NCBI RefSeq assembly: GCF_001458175.1
Contig: NZ_CYPW01000027.1
Coordinates: forward strand, 213,728-277,727
Direction: 5' to 3'
Length of the DNA stretch: 64,000 bases
Source of the DNA: Shimia marina
GTDB lineage: Bacteria; Pseudomonadota; Alphaproteobacteria; Rhodobacterales; Rhodobacteraceae
The translations under genes and the position numbers were made by a program. Positions 36,149 through 44,903 of the stretch are shown here, piece after piece (within the stretch, counting starts at the first letter, position 1; each line of letters begins with the position of its first letter). The notes under the pieces were generated by a model. The model was not told the origin of the DNA. It ran no database searches and saw only the letters and a program-made list of their open reading frames with translations.

Positions 36149-37246
36149 TTATGTTGGCAGGCGGCCATTCTTTTTAGAAATTCCGCCATCGGCAAAAGCT
36201 TGCAAATTCTCCCCCTGTATCAGCGGTTTTCTGTCGACCGCTGGAGTACGGCCTGTCCAGCGCCGATAGGCCTGTGTGAAGCTGCTTTGGTCTGAAAAAC
36301 CACATAAATGTGAGGTTTCAGCAAGCGATAGGTAGGGATCGGCCAGAAAGGCCTGTGCAAGTTTAAATTGCGTATTTGAGACCAATTCTCGGAAACTTGT
36401 GCCTTCTTTCAGAAGCCTGCGATTCATTGTGCGCTCAGACAGACCGATTCGTTCTGCCGTATCTGCCGCTTTGGGGCGGCCATGGGCCATGCCGCGCAAT
36501 AGCTGCTTTTGGACGGTCTCTGCGAGGGAGACGGGGGCTGTATTGGTGGATTGCAACAGCACATCGCCATAGCTTGTCAGATGCCCGAGGAGATGGGCGT
36601 CGGCATCGCGAATTGGTGTGTCTAGCATTCGCTTGTCAAAGCGAAGATAGGAATGCTCTGTCTCCAGCTTGACCGAACACCCAAAGATACCTGCAAGTTC
36701 AGCCTGACCGTGTTTGCGTAAATGAGCGAAGCCCACTTGTGCGACCAAAACCGACTGATTGGTTGCGGTGCGAAACGCTCCTAATAGGGCAGCCAATGCA
36801 AACTCTATCAAATGCGTGTCCAGGGTCAGATCGGGGCCAATACCGTCTACAACCAGATCTACGTGTGATGTGTTCTCAAGAAGGTTTACCCGCGCACGTG
36901 GGCGGGTGACCGGGGTAAATTTTTGCACATGACAGAGCGCGTCGTACAGTGTTTGAGAGTTGAACAGAATGTAGGTCAACAGGGCGGTGTTGTGCGGATT
37001 GATCGCGGTGCCGATCTCAGCACCTACAAAAGGAGCATTCAGACGCTCTGATAGGAAGTCTAAGACTTTTGTTTCAGCACCTCTCGGTACAGAGGCGCCT
37101 ATTTCCTGCAATGCTGCTGACGGCAGTTTGGCAGCGGCGAGGGCGTCGGTGGCGTGTTCGGCCACATATGGCAGCGCAAGTACGGAGCGCAGCCAGTGAT
37201 TGGGCACCTGATCTTTGGTGTCGTTTGTGTACATGAGCGCTTTCAT
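36149..37246 (-). CDS. AraC-family transcriptional regulator (arabinose-binding-like N-domain)
   Basis: A 365-residue regulator. The N-terminal ligand domain has VGAEIGTAINPHNTALLTYILFNSQTLYDAL and RVNLLENTSHVDLVVDG. The C-terminal AraC double helix-turn-helix begins near residue 265, with AERIGLSERTMNRRLLKEGTSFRELVS and AETSHLCGFSDQSSFTQAYRRWTGRTP (in parts). The start is uncertain: ATG at 37348 would overlap the EamA gene by 44 bases, while 37246 or 37234 gives the usual family length. Lying just after the EamA exporter gene on the same strand, it may control that gene. Confidence 0.85.
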   Translation of the reverse strand: MKALMYTNDTKDQVPNHWLRSVLALPYVAEHATDALAAAKLPSAALQEIGASVPRGAETKVLDFLSERLNAPFVGAEIGTAINPHNTALLTYILFNSQTLYDALCHVQKFTPVTRPRARVNLLENTSHVDLVVDGIGPDLTLDTHLIEFALAALLGAFRTATNQSVLVAQVGFAHLRKHGQAELAGIFGCSVKLETEHSYLRFDKRMLDTPIRDADAHLLGHLTSYGDVLLQSTNTAPVSLAETVQKQLLRGMAHGRPKAADTAERIGLSERTMNRRLLKEGTSFRELVSNTQFKLAQAFLADPYLSLAETSHLCGFSDQSSFTQAYRRWTGRTPAVDRKPLIQGENLQAFADGGISKKNGRLPT

Positions 37247-37304
37247 GGCTGCGGCTGATGGATTTGTGGCAAATTGCCAAGCCTGTCGAGCCTTTGCAAG
37301 AGCG

Positions 37305-38228
37305 TCAGCTGTCTCTGGTGGAGCCACGTTTGGCCAACCATCTGCCATCAAGAACGATCAAGCCAATTGCGAGCAGGAGAAAGCCTGCAAAAGCACGGGG
37401 CGGCAGAGACTCGTTTAGAAACAAGGCGCCTAGGACAATCGCAAATGGTGGGATCAACAACGTGACCACCAGCAGGTTCCCGCTGCCGGCAGAAGCGAGA
37501 ATGCGGTAGTAGAGAAGGTATGCGCCTGCGGTGCCAAATACCGCGCCATAGGTGATGGCGGCCCATGTGGCACTGCCCAGAGAAAGTGTGAGCGGGGCTT
37601 CGATATAGTGCGCCAGAGGTGTTGCAATCACGGCGGTACAGGTCAGCATGCCGGCGGCTGCGATCAGCGGCGACACGCCTGTGAGATGTTTACGTGCCCA
37701 TATCCCGGCGAAGCCATAAGACAGCGTTGCTAGCAAGGCTGCGATCTGTGCCAGAGAACGTGGATCAAAGGCGGTCAGGTGCGAAAACCCAATGGCGGTT
37801 GCGACGCCGAGAAAGCCCAAAGCCACGCCCATAGTCTTTGTCATTGTCAGGCGTTCATCTGGCAGAAAGAGCGCCGCTAGCAGGATCCCGAAGAAGGCTG
37901 TGGCCGCGTTGAAAATGGAGGCCAGCCCACTTTCTACGGTGAGCTGTGCAAAGTTCAGCAGGCTAAAGGGGATTAGATTGTTCAGCAGTCCCATCACGCA
38001 AAACACCATCCAGAGGCGCGGGCTGAGGGAGATAGAGGTTTTGCGAAAGATTGCCAGACACCAGAGCAACAGGGCGGCCCAGACTGTCCTGTGGGCCACC
38101 AAGGTGATCGGGCCGATTTCAAAAAGCGCGATGCGATTTGAAAAGAACACCCCGCCCCAGAGTGCCGCAAGCAGGATGAGATCACGCCAGCTTTGGGCGG
38201 AAAGCGATTTTTGCACAGTATCAGACAT
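37305..38228 (-). CDS. EamA-family (DMT) permease
   Basis: A 307-residue inner-membrane protein with ten predicted helices in two EamA repeats. The first repeat includes LILLAALWGGVFFSNRIALFEIGPITLVAHR. The second includes ATLSYGFAGIWARKHLTGVSPLIAAAGMLT and AGAYLLYYRILASAGSGN. It probably exports an amino acid or metabolite. The ATG at 38228 has a plausible context. The AraC regulator gene follows closely on the same strand. The substrate is unknown, and a second EamA gene of different sequence is found at 40941. Confidence 0.88.
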   Translation of the reverse strand: MSDTVQKSLSAQSWRDLILLAALWGGVFFSNRIALFEIGPITLVAHRTVWAALLLWCLAIFRKTSISLSPRLWMVFCVMGLLNNLIPFSLLNFAQLTVESGLASIFNAATAFFGILLAALFLPDERLTMTKTMGVALGFLGVATAIGFSHLTAFDPRSLAQIAALLATLSYGFAGIWARKHLTGVSPLIAAAGMLTCTAVIATPLAHYIEAPLTLSLGSATWAAITYGAVFGTAGAYLLYYRILASAGSGNLLVVTLLIPPFAIVLGALFLNESLPPRAFAGFLLLAIGLIVLDGRWLAKRGSTRDS

Positions 38229-38283
38229 GTGTTTTGTCTAAAGCGGTTGCCAGCCCAAGGCACTCCGAAACATGCGCAAAGAA

Positions 38284-38311
38284 AAACCCCGCCTGTTTGA
38301 AGGCGGGGTTT
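38284..38311 (-). terminator. Terminator of the first FadL-like gene
   Basis: AAACCCCGCC and GGCGGGGTTT form a 10-bp stem ending in a T-run on the minus strand, 22 bases after the stop at 38333. Confidence 0.88.
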
Positions 38312-38332
38312 GTGAATGTCGTGGTGCGAAAT

Positions 38333-39439
38333 TTAGAAACGCACACCGACACGTACACCAACGGCCCATAGGTCATTGTCCGTGAAGTCCACGCGCTGAC
38401 CGCCAGAGGCGGGGATTTCAAAATACTGATCGCCCAATTGCGCGTAAGTCAGACCTGCTGAAAAGTTCAGGTGTTCACTGAGCGCATAGGTGCCGCCCAC
38501 TGTCAGGCTTTGGTAGCCAGTGGTGGGGGAGAGCAGGGAGGTTGTTGGCTTGGCCGCTTCGGTTTCATAGCCAAGGCTCACCGCGAGTGACAGCTTGTCG
38601 GTGATTTCGCGACCAACGCCCAGGCTGTAGGTGAAAATATCGTCGGTGAAATCCACCCAAGTGCCTTGTGGCGTGGTAAGGTTGAAGCCTTCCCAGCCAA
38701 CCCATTTTACGCTTCCGAAAAGCAGGGTTTTGGGGGCAATGCCGGTCTGGAAATCCAAATTGATGGATTCTGGAAACTCCACATCAAAACTCTGCGCGCT
38801 GGCCGGGCCGAATTGGGGCAAGCCTTCGGGGGTAAGCCCCGTCAGAGGTGCGTATGTTGCGTCAAAACCATTGTCAAAGCTGCTCCAGTAGGTGAGCGCG
38901 ACGCGTAGGGCGATCTCTGGTTTTTCATAAGCAAGACCAACCACGCCGCTCCAGTCAAATTGCGTTTTGCCCTCAAGGAAGCCAGTTGCAAAGGATGGAC
39001 GCGGAGAAGACAGGATTTCGCCCTCGGTTTTCACGCCACGCAGACCGCCGTGGAGGCTGAAGCCATTGTCAAATTCATATTGCACGAGGCCAAGCAAAGA
39101 TCGGGAGTTGATTTCAGCAAACCCCGGCACAAAAGGACCGTTGGTGTAGCGCACATGGGCGCCATAGGGCCTGTCGTAAATCAGTGCGACGTCGATTTTA
39201 TCCGTGATCTCGTGTTTGTAGCTGAAAGAAGGAGTGCTGTAGGTTTCAACCACATCATAGGAGTTTCCCACCGCAGAGGTTCCGTCCACGCGCGGACTCG
39301 TGGTGATGAATGTCACCTGAAGATAGTCGCCTTCTTCAAAGAGGATGTTGACCCCCTGTCCTGAGCGATCAAGGCCCCCTGCTTGTGCCACTCCTCCAAC
39401 CATTGCAAAGGCAATGGCTCCCTTAAGTGCTTGCTTCAT
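38333..39439 (-). CDS. FadL/OmpP1-family outer membrane transporter, copy 1
   Basis: A 368-residue outer-membrane beta-barrel protein with a signal peptide (residues 1-20, cleavage near VAQA-GGL). The mature start GGLDRSGQGVNILFEEGDYLQVTF matches the FadL/OmpP1 group. Alternating aromatic and polar strands fill the rest, ending in an aromatic residue (VGVRF-stop), as needed for barrel assembly. The family moves long-chain fatty acids or other hydrophobic compounds. A paralogue lies 292 bases upstream at 39732. Each has its own terminator, so they can be regulated separately. An imperfect inverted repeat lies upstream at 39487. Confidence 0.9.
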   Translation of the reverse strand: MKQALKGAIAFAMVGGVAQAGGLDRSGQGVNILFEEGDYLQVTFITTSPRVDGTSAVGNSYDVVETYSTPSFSYKHEITDKIDVALIYDRPYGAHVRYTNGPFVPGFAEINSRSLLGLVQYEFDNGFSLHGGLRGVKTEGEILSSPRPSFATGFLEGKTQFDWSGVVGLAYEKPEIALRVALTYWSSFDNGFDATYAPLTGLTPEGLPQFGPASAQSFDVEFPESINLDFQTGIAPKTLLFGSVKWVGWEGFNLTTPQGTWVDFTDDIFTYSLGVGREITDKLSLAVSLGYETEAAKPTTSLLSPTTGYQSLTVGGTYALSEHLNFSAGLTYAQLGDQYFEIPASGGQRVDFTDNDLWAVGVRVGVRF

Positions 39440-39486
39440 GGTTCTGTCCCGTTGAAATTTTTATTTCTGAAGCAGATAGATACAAG

Positions 39487-39540
39487 GTGACGCGGAGGTC
39501 AACGATGACTTCGGGCTGGGAAAGGCATGACCTCGCGTTA
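39487..39540. repeat. Imperfect inverted repeat upstream of FadL copy 1
   Basis: GTGACGCGGAGGTCA (39487-39501) and TGACCTCGCGTTAC (39527-39540) are inverse copies with one insertion and one mismatch, about 50-100 bases before the start at 39439. It could be an operator. The remaining bases 39541-39684 hold nothing recognisable. Confidence 0.4.
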
Positions 39541-39684
39541 CGTGATCGCGCTGCACAGCAGATACCAAAGTGCTGAATTTTTTAATGATAGCAGATGTGT
39601 GTCGTGGCTATCGTGACTGAGCCGTCCGAGTCCGTTGCCGGCTTAATTCAAGTTTTGAAAGTTGAGTTTCAAACGGTCTAAAAG

Positions 39685-39711
39685 AAAAGCCCCACCGTGG
39701 GGTGGGGCTTT
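39685..39711 (-). terminator. Terminator of the second FadL-like gene
   Basis: AAAGCCCCACC and GGTGGGGCTTT form an 11-bp stem with a four-base loop, followed by TTCTTTT on the minus strand, just after the stop at 39732. Confidence 0.88.
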
Positions 39712-39731
39712 GAAATTGAGCGATTTTTCTA

Positions 39732-40826
39732 TCAGAAGTGGAAACCGATCCGGACGCCAAAACCGATGGCATCGCTGTCTTGATAATCGTACCGGCTTCC
39801 TGGAGGAAATGGCGCACTCGGAGACAAAAACTGGTCTCCAAGTTTCGCATAGGTGATACCAGCCGACAACGATACTTCTTCGTCCAACTGATAGGTGCCA
39901 GCGATACCAATGCTCTTGGAGCCTGTGGATGGGCTGAGCGCGGTGTTTGTGGGCCGTGTGCCTGGCTCTTCGTATCCGAAGCGCAGCGCAAGTGACAGCT
40001 TATCATTGATCCGGCGTGCAATACCGAGGTTGTACGTGGTTACATCATCTTGGAAGTTGACCCAGGGGGCTGGTTCCTCTGCAGTGGTTACATTAGTGCC
40101 TGCGAGACCAACCCAGCGGATTGAGCCAAACACCAATGTATTTGCCGCGACGCCGGTTTGAAAATCCAAGTTTACGCTTTCAGGGAAATCCACGGTCAGA
40201 TCGCGTGCGTCTGGATTGCTGCCGTCGCGCTCGGCGCGTGTACCAGACAGGTCTGACGAAATCTCGCTATTGTAGGTAAGAGCGACACGCAGGGCGATTT
40301 CAGGCTTTTCGTAGGCAATGCCCACGACACCGCCAATGTCAACCTTACTACTGACATCCAGCTCACCCAAAGCACTATTGATAATTCCGTCAACTTCTAG
40401 AAGGCGGATACCGCCGTGAACGCTGAAGCCGTTGCCAAGTTGATACTGAAGCAAGCCGGTGAGTGCGTTGGTGTTGACCTCTGCCATGCCGCCTGAGAGC
40501 AAGTTGCCATTGAGCCCGTAATCCACATGCGCCCCAAAGGGGTTGTCATAGATTACAGCAATATCCAGCTTGTCGTTGACTTCATGTTTATAACCTAACG
40601 AAAAATCCGAGTAGGTTTGCGCAATGTCAAATGCACTTGGTGTCGGCGCGATGGGCCCACCAGGTACGGCATCTACACTCGGATTGATAACGCTGAACGT
40701 GATCTGGGCAAAGTTGCCCTCTTCAAAGAGAATGTTAACGCCTTGACCAGAACGGTCAATTCCTCCGGCGTATGATGCTCCTCCAACCATCGCAAGCGCG
40801 GTGGCTCCCATAAGCATATTTTTCAT
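39732..40826 (-). CDS. FadL/OmpP1-family outer membrane transporter, copy 2
   Basis: A 364-residue paralogue of the gene at 38333. It has the same signal-peptide style (cleavage near ASYA-GGI), the same mature start GGIDRSGQGVNILFEEG and the same C-terminal barrel ending (IGFHF-stop). Loops differ (AVPGGPIAPTPSA, GTRAERDGSNPD), which suggests a different ligand. It is expected to be an outer-membrane pore for hydrophobic compounds. About 110 bases upstream separate it from the EamA gene on the same strand, leaving room for its own promoter. Confidence 0.9.
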   Translation of the reverse strand: MKNMLMGATALAMVGGASYAGGIDRSGQGVNILFEEGNFAQITFSVINPSVDAVPGGPIAPTPSAFDIAQTYSDFSLGYKHEVNDKLDIAVIYDNPFGAHVDYGLNGNLLSGGMAEVNTNALTGLLQYQLGNGFSVHGGIRLLEVDGIINSALGELDVSSKVDIGGVVGIAYEKPEIALRVALTYNSEISSDLSGTRAERDGSNPDARDLTVDFPESVNLDFQTGVAANTLVFGSIRWVGLAGTNVTTAEEPAPWVNFQDDVTTYNLGIARRINDKLSLALRFGYEEPGTRPTNTALSPSTGSKSIGIAGTYQLDEEVSLSAGITYAKLGDQFLSPSAPFPPGSRYDYQDSDAIGFGVRIGFHF

Positions 40827-40940
40827 GTTTTGTTTGTCCCGTGTTCCTATTGGTTGTTATTTTGTTTCTTTCACAAGGCTATTCGCGCAGCTTTGGTTAA
40901 GTCAACGTGCGTGGTAAGTTTGTGTGCACATGACTTTGCG

Positions 40941-41813
40941 TCAGTTTTGCGCACGATCCAAGCGCAATTGCGCCAGTATGTTCAAGTAATTACCAGCAAA
41001 AATTATCCCGGCGCCGAGCAGAACCCAGATATCTATCATTTCGCCATAGAGTGTCATTCCTACAACAGCAATCAGCGGGAGCCTGATGAAATCGATGGGC
41101 ATGACAACCGATGCGGGCGCGAGTCGGAGAGCTGTCGTGAGGCAGAAATGCGCAACGAGACCTGCGCAGGCGATCAGCAAGATCCACGGGGCAGAGACCG
41201 CGGAAGGCAGTGCAATGTCGCCATCAAAACCTGCAAAAATCACGCCAAAGCCTGCCTGCATCACGGTCAGGTAGAAGAGTATGCAGGTGATGCTTTCGCT
41301 GCGGGTGAGCTTGCGTGTAAACAGCGCTGAAAGCGCAAAGCCGATCGCGGCGGTTGCGGCGCTAAGCTGACCGATATCAAGCGCCTGCGGATTTGGGCGG
41401 GCAACGATCAGGATGCCGATGAAACCGATCATCGCGCCCAGCAAGCCAATTTTGCGAAGGCGTTCTCCCAGTATCAGCGGGGTGAGTAGAATGGCCCAGA
41501 TTGGTGATGTAAACTCGAGCGCGAACACCTGTGCCAATGGGATGGCTGTGAGTGCGTAAAACCAGAGATTTTGCCCGGCAAAATGACTGAGATTGCGCAC
41601 GAAGTGAAGGCCGAGGTGGCGGCGTGTCACCTGATGCAGACTTCCTGTCATATGCGCAGCAGCGCAGACCACCAAAATGCCAACAATGCTGCGATACATC
41701 ATTATTTCGAAGGTATCGAGTTCAAAGCTCACGGCACGGCCTGCGACCGCCATTGCGGTGAAAGACAGGATTGCGCCGCTCATCCAAAAAGCGGCTTTCA
41801 GAGTGGCGTTCAC
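40941..41813 (-). CDS. EamA-family (DMT) permease
   Basis: A 290-residue inner-membrane protein with about ten helices and two EamA repeats. These include ALEFTSPIWAILLTPLILGERLRKIGLLGAMIGFIGILIVARP in the first half and PASVVMPIDFIRLPLIAVVGMTLYGEMIDIWVLLGAGIIFAGNYLN in the second (in parts). It starts with a GTG at 41813 that overlaps the stop of the monooxygenase-like gene (GTGA), so the two are coupled. It probably exports a metabolite; the substrate is unknown. It differs in sequence from the EamA protein at 37305. Confidence 0.87.
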   Translation of the reverse strand: MNATLKAAFWMSGAILSFTAMAVAGRAVSFELDTFEIMMYRSIVGILVVCAAAHMTGSLHQVTRRHLGLHFVRNLSHFAGQNLWFYALTAIPLAQVFALEFTSPIWAILLTPLILGERLRKIGLLGAMIGFIGILIVARPNPQALDIGQLSAATAAIGFALSALFTRKLTRSESITCILFYLTVMQAGFGVIFAGFDGDIALPSAVSAPWILLIACAGLVAHFCLTTALRLAPASVVMPIDFIRLPLIAVVGMTLYGEMIDIWVLLGAGIIFAGNYLNILAQLRLDRAQN

Positions 41814-42100
41814 ACCGGTACCTCTGTGATCTGGTAGTGACGGGGAATTCTGGCGGTGACGTCTGCCCAGTCTGAGGCGGCTGCACGGGCTTGATGCGCG
41901 TCAAAGGCGGACTGATCCACGAAGAGTTCACAGACATTGTAACGCCCGGCGATCGTGATATCCGGGGTCACGTCAAAGAACAGACATCCGGGTTCTGCGC
42001 GGGTGAGTGCGATGTGGGCAGGCAGTGCTGCTGCGACGGCATCTAGGCGGTGTGAAGGCACATTAATATGGCCGATGAGGCGGATGTTTGGCGCGGGCAT
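41810..42100 (-). CDS. Antibiotic biosynthesis monooxygenase (ABM) domain protein
   Basis: A 96-residue ABM-fold protein. The pattern is IRLIGHINVPSHRLDAVAAALPAHIALTRAEPGCLFFDVTPD (in parts), CELFVDQSAFDAHQAR, and a short C-terminal tail. Family members are dimeric and act as quinol or heme-type monooxygenases, or have no known activity. The ATG at 42100 is preferred over the TTG at 42118, which would overlap the preceding gene. Its stop overlaps the EamA start. A link to export of a toxic metabolite is conceivable but unsupported. Confidence 0.83.
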   Translation of the reverse strand: MPAPNIRLIGHINVPSHRLDAVAAALPAHIALTRAEPGCLFFDVTPDITIAGRYNVCELFVDQSAFDAHQARAAASDWADVTARIPRHYQITEVPV

Positions 42101-42107
42101 GGGGAGG

Positions 42108-42467
42108 TCATTCCGCAATGGTACAACAGCCGTGGGTCAGCTGTTCGTTTGTCAGAAGCACAAAGGACAATGGGAAGGTGCCGCCGGCAGAGTCACATGT
42201 GGCTGGCTGCACGACGATCGTGGCCTGCGTTCCGGTGATGCTGAGCCCCCAAGCAGAGGGGAAGCCTTCGTGCTCTTGATCCATAAGTACCGCCACGCCT
42301 GTCGTGCGCTTATCGTCTCTCCGCCAGATTTGAGCAGATGGGCCAGCAATACCCAGGAAGATGTCGCCATTCACGCCTTCACAGGCCAGTGAAGTGGACG
42401 TTGCCTGCGCGCTTATGATGCTTGGGCAGAGCAGCGCGCTTGCGGTGATTGCTGTTGTTAACTTCAT
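42108..42467 (-). CDS. Small exported protein of unknown function
   Basis: A 119-residue protein with a signal peptide (MKLTTAITASALLCPSIISAQA, cleavage near residue 22). The mature domain of about 97 residues is probably beta-rich and has four cysteines (LACEG, ATCDS, and GCC near the end). The ATG at 42467 is selected because GGAGG sits seven bases before it. It lies seven bases upstream of the ABM gene on the same strand. I do not recognise its family. Confidence 0.72.
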   Translation of the reverse strand: MKLTTAITASALLCPSIISAQATSTSLACEGVNGDIFLGIAGPSAQIWRRDDKRTTGVAVLMDQEHEGFPSAWGLSITGTQATIVVQPATCDSAGGTFPLSFVLLTNEQLTHGCCTIAE

Positions 42468-42729
42468 AACCATTCCTCCCAGCAAAGTTGTTGCGCAGCT
42501 TGGGCGGACATGGAAGCGGAAACTTGCACCAAAGAAGCATTATCCAATAAATCTACAATGCTTGAAACCAGTCATATAGGCCAGTCTCAGTCCCTGAGTG
42601 GGGGAAGCTCCCTCCTAATGGTGAGGGCCGTATATATGGGTGGGGCTGGTCGGCTTCGCCTCCAGAGAGATGAAGGAGATCGCAGGAGGCAGGTTTTGGG
42701 GATGCCTATGGTTCGATGGCGCGCAAAAT

Positions 42730-43110
42730 CTATGCCGCGAGCAGCATCACAAGCAACCTCTGATGGGTGGGATCAAACCAGAAATGCCACTCTTCCTGGC
42801 TTTCGTTGACATACCAAAGGGCATCACCTCTTTGGATTGCTGCACGCCATGTTTCGCGTTCTTCACCTTCAACGCAGTTCAGGAAGGAAGAAGAATAAAG
42901 AGCTTTAAGAGGTTCAAAAAGGGAAAGCACGTCTTCGTTAGCAAGATCAACCCGGAAGGTAGCACGCTGGCAGATTGACGACTTTGCATCGCTGCTTTCC
43001 AGCTTAACGATGCTGAAGCCTGCGGGCACTTGTGCGCCCAAGCGGTCAATGCCCGATTTGCATCCTGCCAAAGCGAGAGCTGTGCAGGATGCAAGCAGAG
43101 TGTGCTTCAC
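42730..43110 (-). CDS. Small lipoprotein of unknown function
   Basis: A 126-residue protein with a lipoprotein signal ([13 protein letters not shown], lipid-attachment Cys near residue 17). The mature region contains [30 protein letters not shown] and the end [19 protein letters not shown]. The GTG at 43110 overlaps the guaA stop (GTGA), pointing to coupling with guaA; a GTG two codons earlier is also open. No family is recognised. The 42468-42729 gap after it holds no clear gene. Confidence 0.7.
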   Translation of the reverse strand: MKHTLLASCTALALAGCKSGIDRLGAQVPAGFSIVKLESSDAKSSICQRATFRVDLANEDVLSLFEPLKALYSSSFLNCVEGEERETWRAAIQRGDALWYVNESQEEWHFWFDPTHQRLLVMLLAA

Positions 43111-44666
43111 TCCCACTCAATCGTGCCCGGAGGCTTGGAGGTGATGTCGTAGGTGCAGCGATTGATGCCTTTGACCTCGTTGATGATCCGTGTGGCGGTC
43201 TCGCCGAGGAACTCATGGCTGAACGGGTAGTAATCCGCTGTCATACCGTCCACCGAGGTTACCGCGCGCAGGGCGCAGGCGTAATCGTAGGTGCGGCCGT
43301 CGCCCATCACGCCAACGGTGCGCACAGGCAGGATGGCCACGAAAGCCTGCCAGATCTCGTCATAGAGACCGTGCTTGCGGATCTGGTCGATATAAACCGC
43401 ATCGGCTTCGCGCAGGATGTCGAGTTTTTCGCGGGTGATTTCGCCGGGGCAGCGGATGGCAAGGCCCGGCCCCGGGAAGGGGTGGCGGCCAATGAAGCTT
43501 TGCGGCAGGCCCAACTCGCGGCCCAGAGCACGGACTTCGTCCTTGAAAAGCTCGCGCAGCGGCTCCACCAGTTTGAGGCCCATTTTCTCTGGCAGGCCGC
43601 CCACATTGTGGTGGCTCTTGATGGTCACAGAAGGACCGCCAGAGAAGCTGACGCTTTCGATTACATCGGGATACAGCGTGCCCTGCGCCAGGAACTCGGC
43701 GCCGTCGATGGTGTCGGCGTGTTTCTGGAACACGTCGATGAAGAGTTTGCCGATGATCTTGCGCTTGGTTTCCGGATCGGACTGGCCGTCGAGCTCGCCA
43801 AGGAAGAGCTCCTGCTCGTCGGCGTGGATGAGCTGCATGTTGTAGTTGTCACGGAACATGGTGACAACTTCCTCTGCCTCGCCTTTGCGCAGCAGGCCGT
43901 GATCCACAAACACACAGGTGAGCTGATCGCCGATGGCTTCATGAATGAGCACCGCAGCCACGGAGCTGTCCACACCGCCGGACAGGCCACAGATGACTTT
44001 CTTGTCGCCAACCTGAGCGCGGATCGCCTCAACCATCTGTTCGCGGTAGGCGCCCATGGTCCAGTCGCCGGAGAAGCCGGCGATTTTTACGAAGTTCTCA
44101 TAGAGTTTCGCGCCATTGGGGGTGTGGTGCACTTCGGGGTGGAACTGCACCGCGTAGAAATGGCGAGAGGTGTCCGCTGTGATCGCAAAAGGCGCGTTGG
44201 GCGAGGTGCCATAGACCTCAAAGCCCGGAGCGATTTCGCTCACGTGGTCGCCGTGGCTCATCCAGACCTGCTCGTCGCCCTCGGCAAACCAGCCATCCAG
44301 AATATCGAGCTTGTTTTGCGGGGTCACATAGGCGCGGCCAAATTCGGCGGTGCCATGGCCGCTTTCCACTTTGCCGCCCAGCTGGGTCATCATGGTCTGC
44401 TGCCCGTAGCAGATGCCAAGGATCGGCACGCCGTAGTCAAATATCTCCTGTGGTGCACGTGGGGAGCCTTCGCGGGTCACGCTGTCTGGGCCACCGGAGA
44501 AGATCACGGCCTTTGGTGCGAAGTCGCGCACGAAGTCCATGTCAACATTCTGATAGGGGTGAATTTCGCAGTAGACGCTCAGCTCGCGCAGGCGCCGCGC
44601 GATCAGCTGCGTTACCTGGCTGCCAAAGTCAATGATGAGAAGGCGGTCATGGGATGTCTGGGTCAT
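43107..44666 (-). CDS. guaA: GMP synthase (glutamine-hydrolysing)
   Basis: A 519-residue two-domain enzyme making GMP from XMP. The N-terminal class I glutamine amidotransferase has Cys in [15 protein letters not shown] and His-Glu in [11 protein letters not shown]. The ATP pyrophosphatase domain follows with the P-loop [18 protein letters not shown], and the dimerisation domain ends GTIEWE. The ATG at 44666 ([17 protein letters not shown]) is used; the frame extends to 44774 but the upstream part is not homologous. The length matches E. coli GuaA (525). A lipoprotein gene overlaps its stop. Confidence 0.97.
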   Translation of the reverse strand: MTQTSHDRLLIIDFGSQVTQLIARRLRELSVYCEIHPYQNVDMDFVRDFAPKAVIFSGGPDSVTREGSPRAPQEIFDYGVPILGICYGQQTMMTQLGGKVESGHGTAEFGRAYVTPQNKLDILDGWFAEGDEQVWMSHGDHVSEIAPGFEVYGTSPNAPFAITADTSRHFYAVQFHPEVHHTPNGAKLYENFVKIAGFSGDWTMGAYREQMVEAIRAQVGDKKVICGLSGGVDSSVAAVLIHEAIGDQLTCVFVDHGLLRKGEAEEVVTMFRDNYNMQLIHADEQELFLGELDGQSDPETKRKIIGKLFIDVFQKHADTIDGAEFLAQGTLYPDVIESVSFSGGPSVTIKSHHNVGGLPEKMGLKLVEPLRELFKDEVRALGRELGLPQSFIGRHPFPGPGLAIRCPGEITREKLDILREADAVYIDQIRKHGLYDEIWQAFVAILPVRTVGVMGDGRTYDYACALRAVTSVDGMTADYYPFSHEFLGETATRIINEVKGINRCTYDITSKPPGTIEWE

Positions 44667-44803
44667 GGCGTTCGCATAGAAGACACAGGGGATTTGCGCA
44701 AGATGGTTCCCGCATATGCGGTGTTTTTCCGTTCTGCGTGACGGCATGTCGTTTGCTTGAAGGACTCGAACCATAACAAAATGTTGCGTAAAGGGGCTGC
44801 GTA

Positions 44804-44814
44804 ATGTCGCATTT
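44804..44814. promoter_or_regulatory. Motif shared by the two mttB upstream regions (copy 1)
   Basis: ATGTCGCATTT (reverse complement AAATGCGACAT) lies 90 bases before the mttB1 start. The same 11 bases occur at 51480-51490 upstream of mttB2. A short open frame of 23 codons begins at this ATG (44804-44875) after AAAGGGG, but it is not conserved at the other site. Confidence 0.5.
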
Positions 44815-44903
44815 ATGTGTCAAAGGCCGCTATCTAGCTGCAGAGCGCCGGATCGGCTTGTTACACCAAATATAGAAAACGCATCAGCCTGTGAGGACGA
44901 GAT

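Noticed and set aside
43032..44741. Open frame of 569 codons on the plus strand
   Set aside because: Antisense to guaA, which has complete catalytic motifs.
44755..44780. tRNA-like GGTTCGAGTCC on the minus strand near guaA
   Set aside because: The flanking bases do not pair into a T arm and no acceptor stem can be formed, so no tRNA or attachment site is claimed.
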